Assembly (NCBI GenBank): GCA_018907035.1
Contig: JACCIC010000063.1
Coordinates: 1,125,001 to 1,189,000, forward strand
Reading direction: 5' to 3'
DNA length: 64,000 nt
Source of the DNA: Sycobia sp. Sy_11
Taxonomy: Eukaryota > Arthropoda > Insecta > Hymenoptera > Epichrysomallidae
Both the position numbers and the translations under genes were made by a program. Under the pieces are notes generated by a model. It did no database searches. It was not told where the DNA came from and saw only the letters and a list, made by a program, of their open reading frames with translations. Each line of letters starts with the position of its first letter. The stretch's first letter is position 1. Below are positions 63,991 through 64,000 of this stretch, one piece after another.

Positions 63991-64000
63991 GTTGTCTTCT

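Noticed and set aside
1..64000. CRISPR arrays, prokaryotic operons, rRNA, viral or LTR elements
   Set aside because: None of the required repeats, polymerase motifs or gene arrangements are visible. All spaced repeats are simple-sequence tracts.

Overview
The window is animal nuclear DNA, almost certainly insect and probably Hymenoptera. The two recognisable genes are an insect-type nephrin/Sns/Hbs immunoglobulin protein and an insect digestive-type S1 serine protease. Both are split by canonical GT..AG introns. Composition is a sharp mosaic of AT-rich DNA (many kilobases) and short CpG-rich islands that are not CpG-depleted, with extreme density of (CT)n/(GA)n, (TA)n, (GT)n and (CG)n tracts. 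The order-level assignment is inference from style, not from a marker gene. Nothing prokaryotic is present: no operons, CRISPR or insertion sequences.

Layout. Bases 1-22,701 hold no exon I can support. This stretch contains microsatellites, GC-rich islands near 6.0-6.6, 9.85-10.4, 12.1-12.9, 16.3-16.8, 18.3-18.8 and 20.2-21.4 kb, and one tRNA-derived SINE with poly(A) tail and target-site duplication near 8.75 kb. At 22,702-22,845 and 23,343-23,516 (+) lie two phase-1 exons that together encode one Ig domain of a nephrin-family cell-adhesion receptor. The leader exon and the following Ig exons are not visible, so its introns appear to be longer than 22 kb upstream and 40 kb downstream.

Within the downstream interval, on the opposite strand (32,350 down to 29,170), is a complete four-exon, 263-residue chymotrypsin-like serine protease with signal peptide, short propeptide and intact His/Asp/Ser triad. 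If the nephrin transcript continues past 64 kb, this is a gene nested antisense in its intron. At 42,893-43,500 (+) is a compact candidate gene: TATA box, signal-peptide-like exon, intron, very short second exon, AATAAA. It would encode a 34-residue secreted peptide unlike anything I recognise, and is the best candidate here for something undescribed.

The rest (43.5-64 kb) is intronic or intergenic DNA with GC-rich islands, simple repeats and a few palindromes. Many apparent open frames there are translations of (CT)n/(GA)n repeats or of GC-rich islands, and are not genes.
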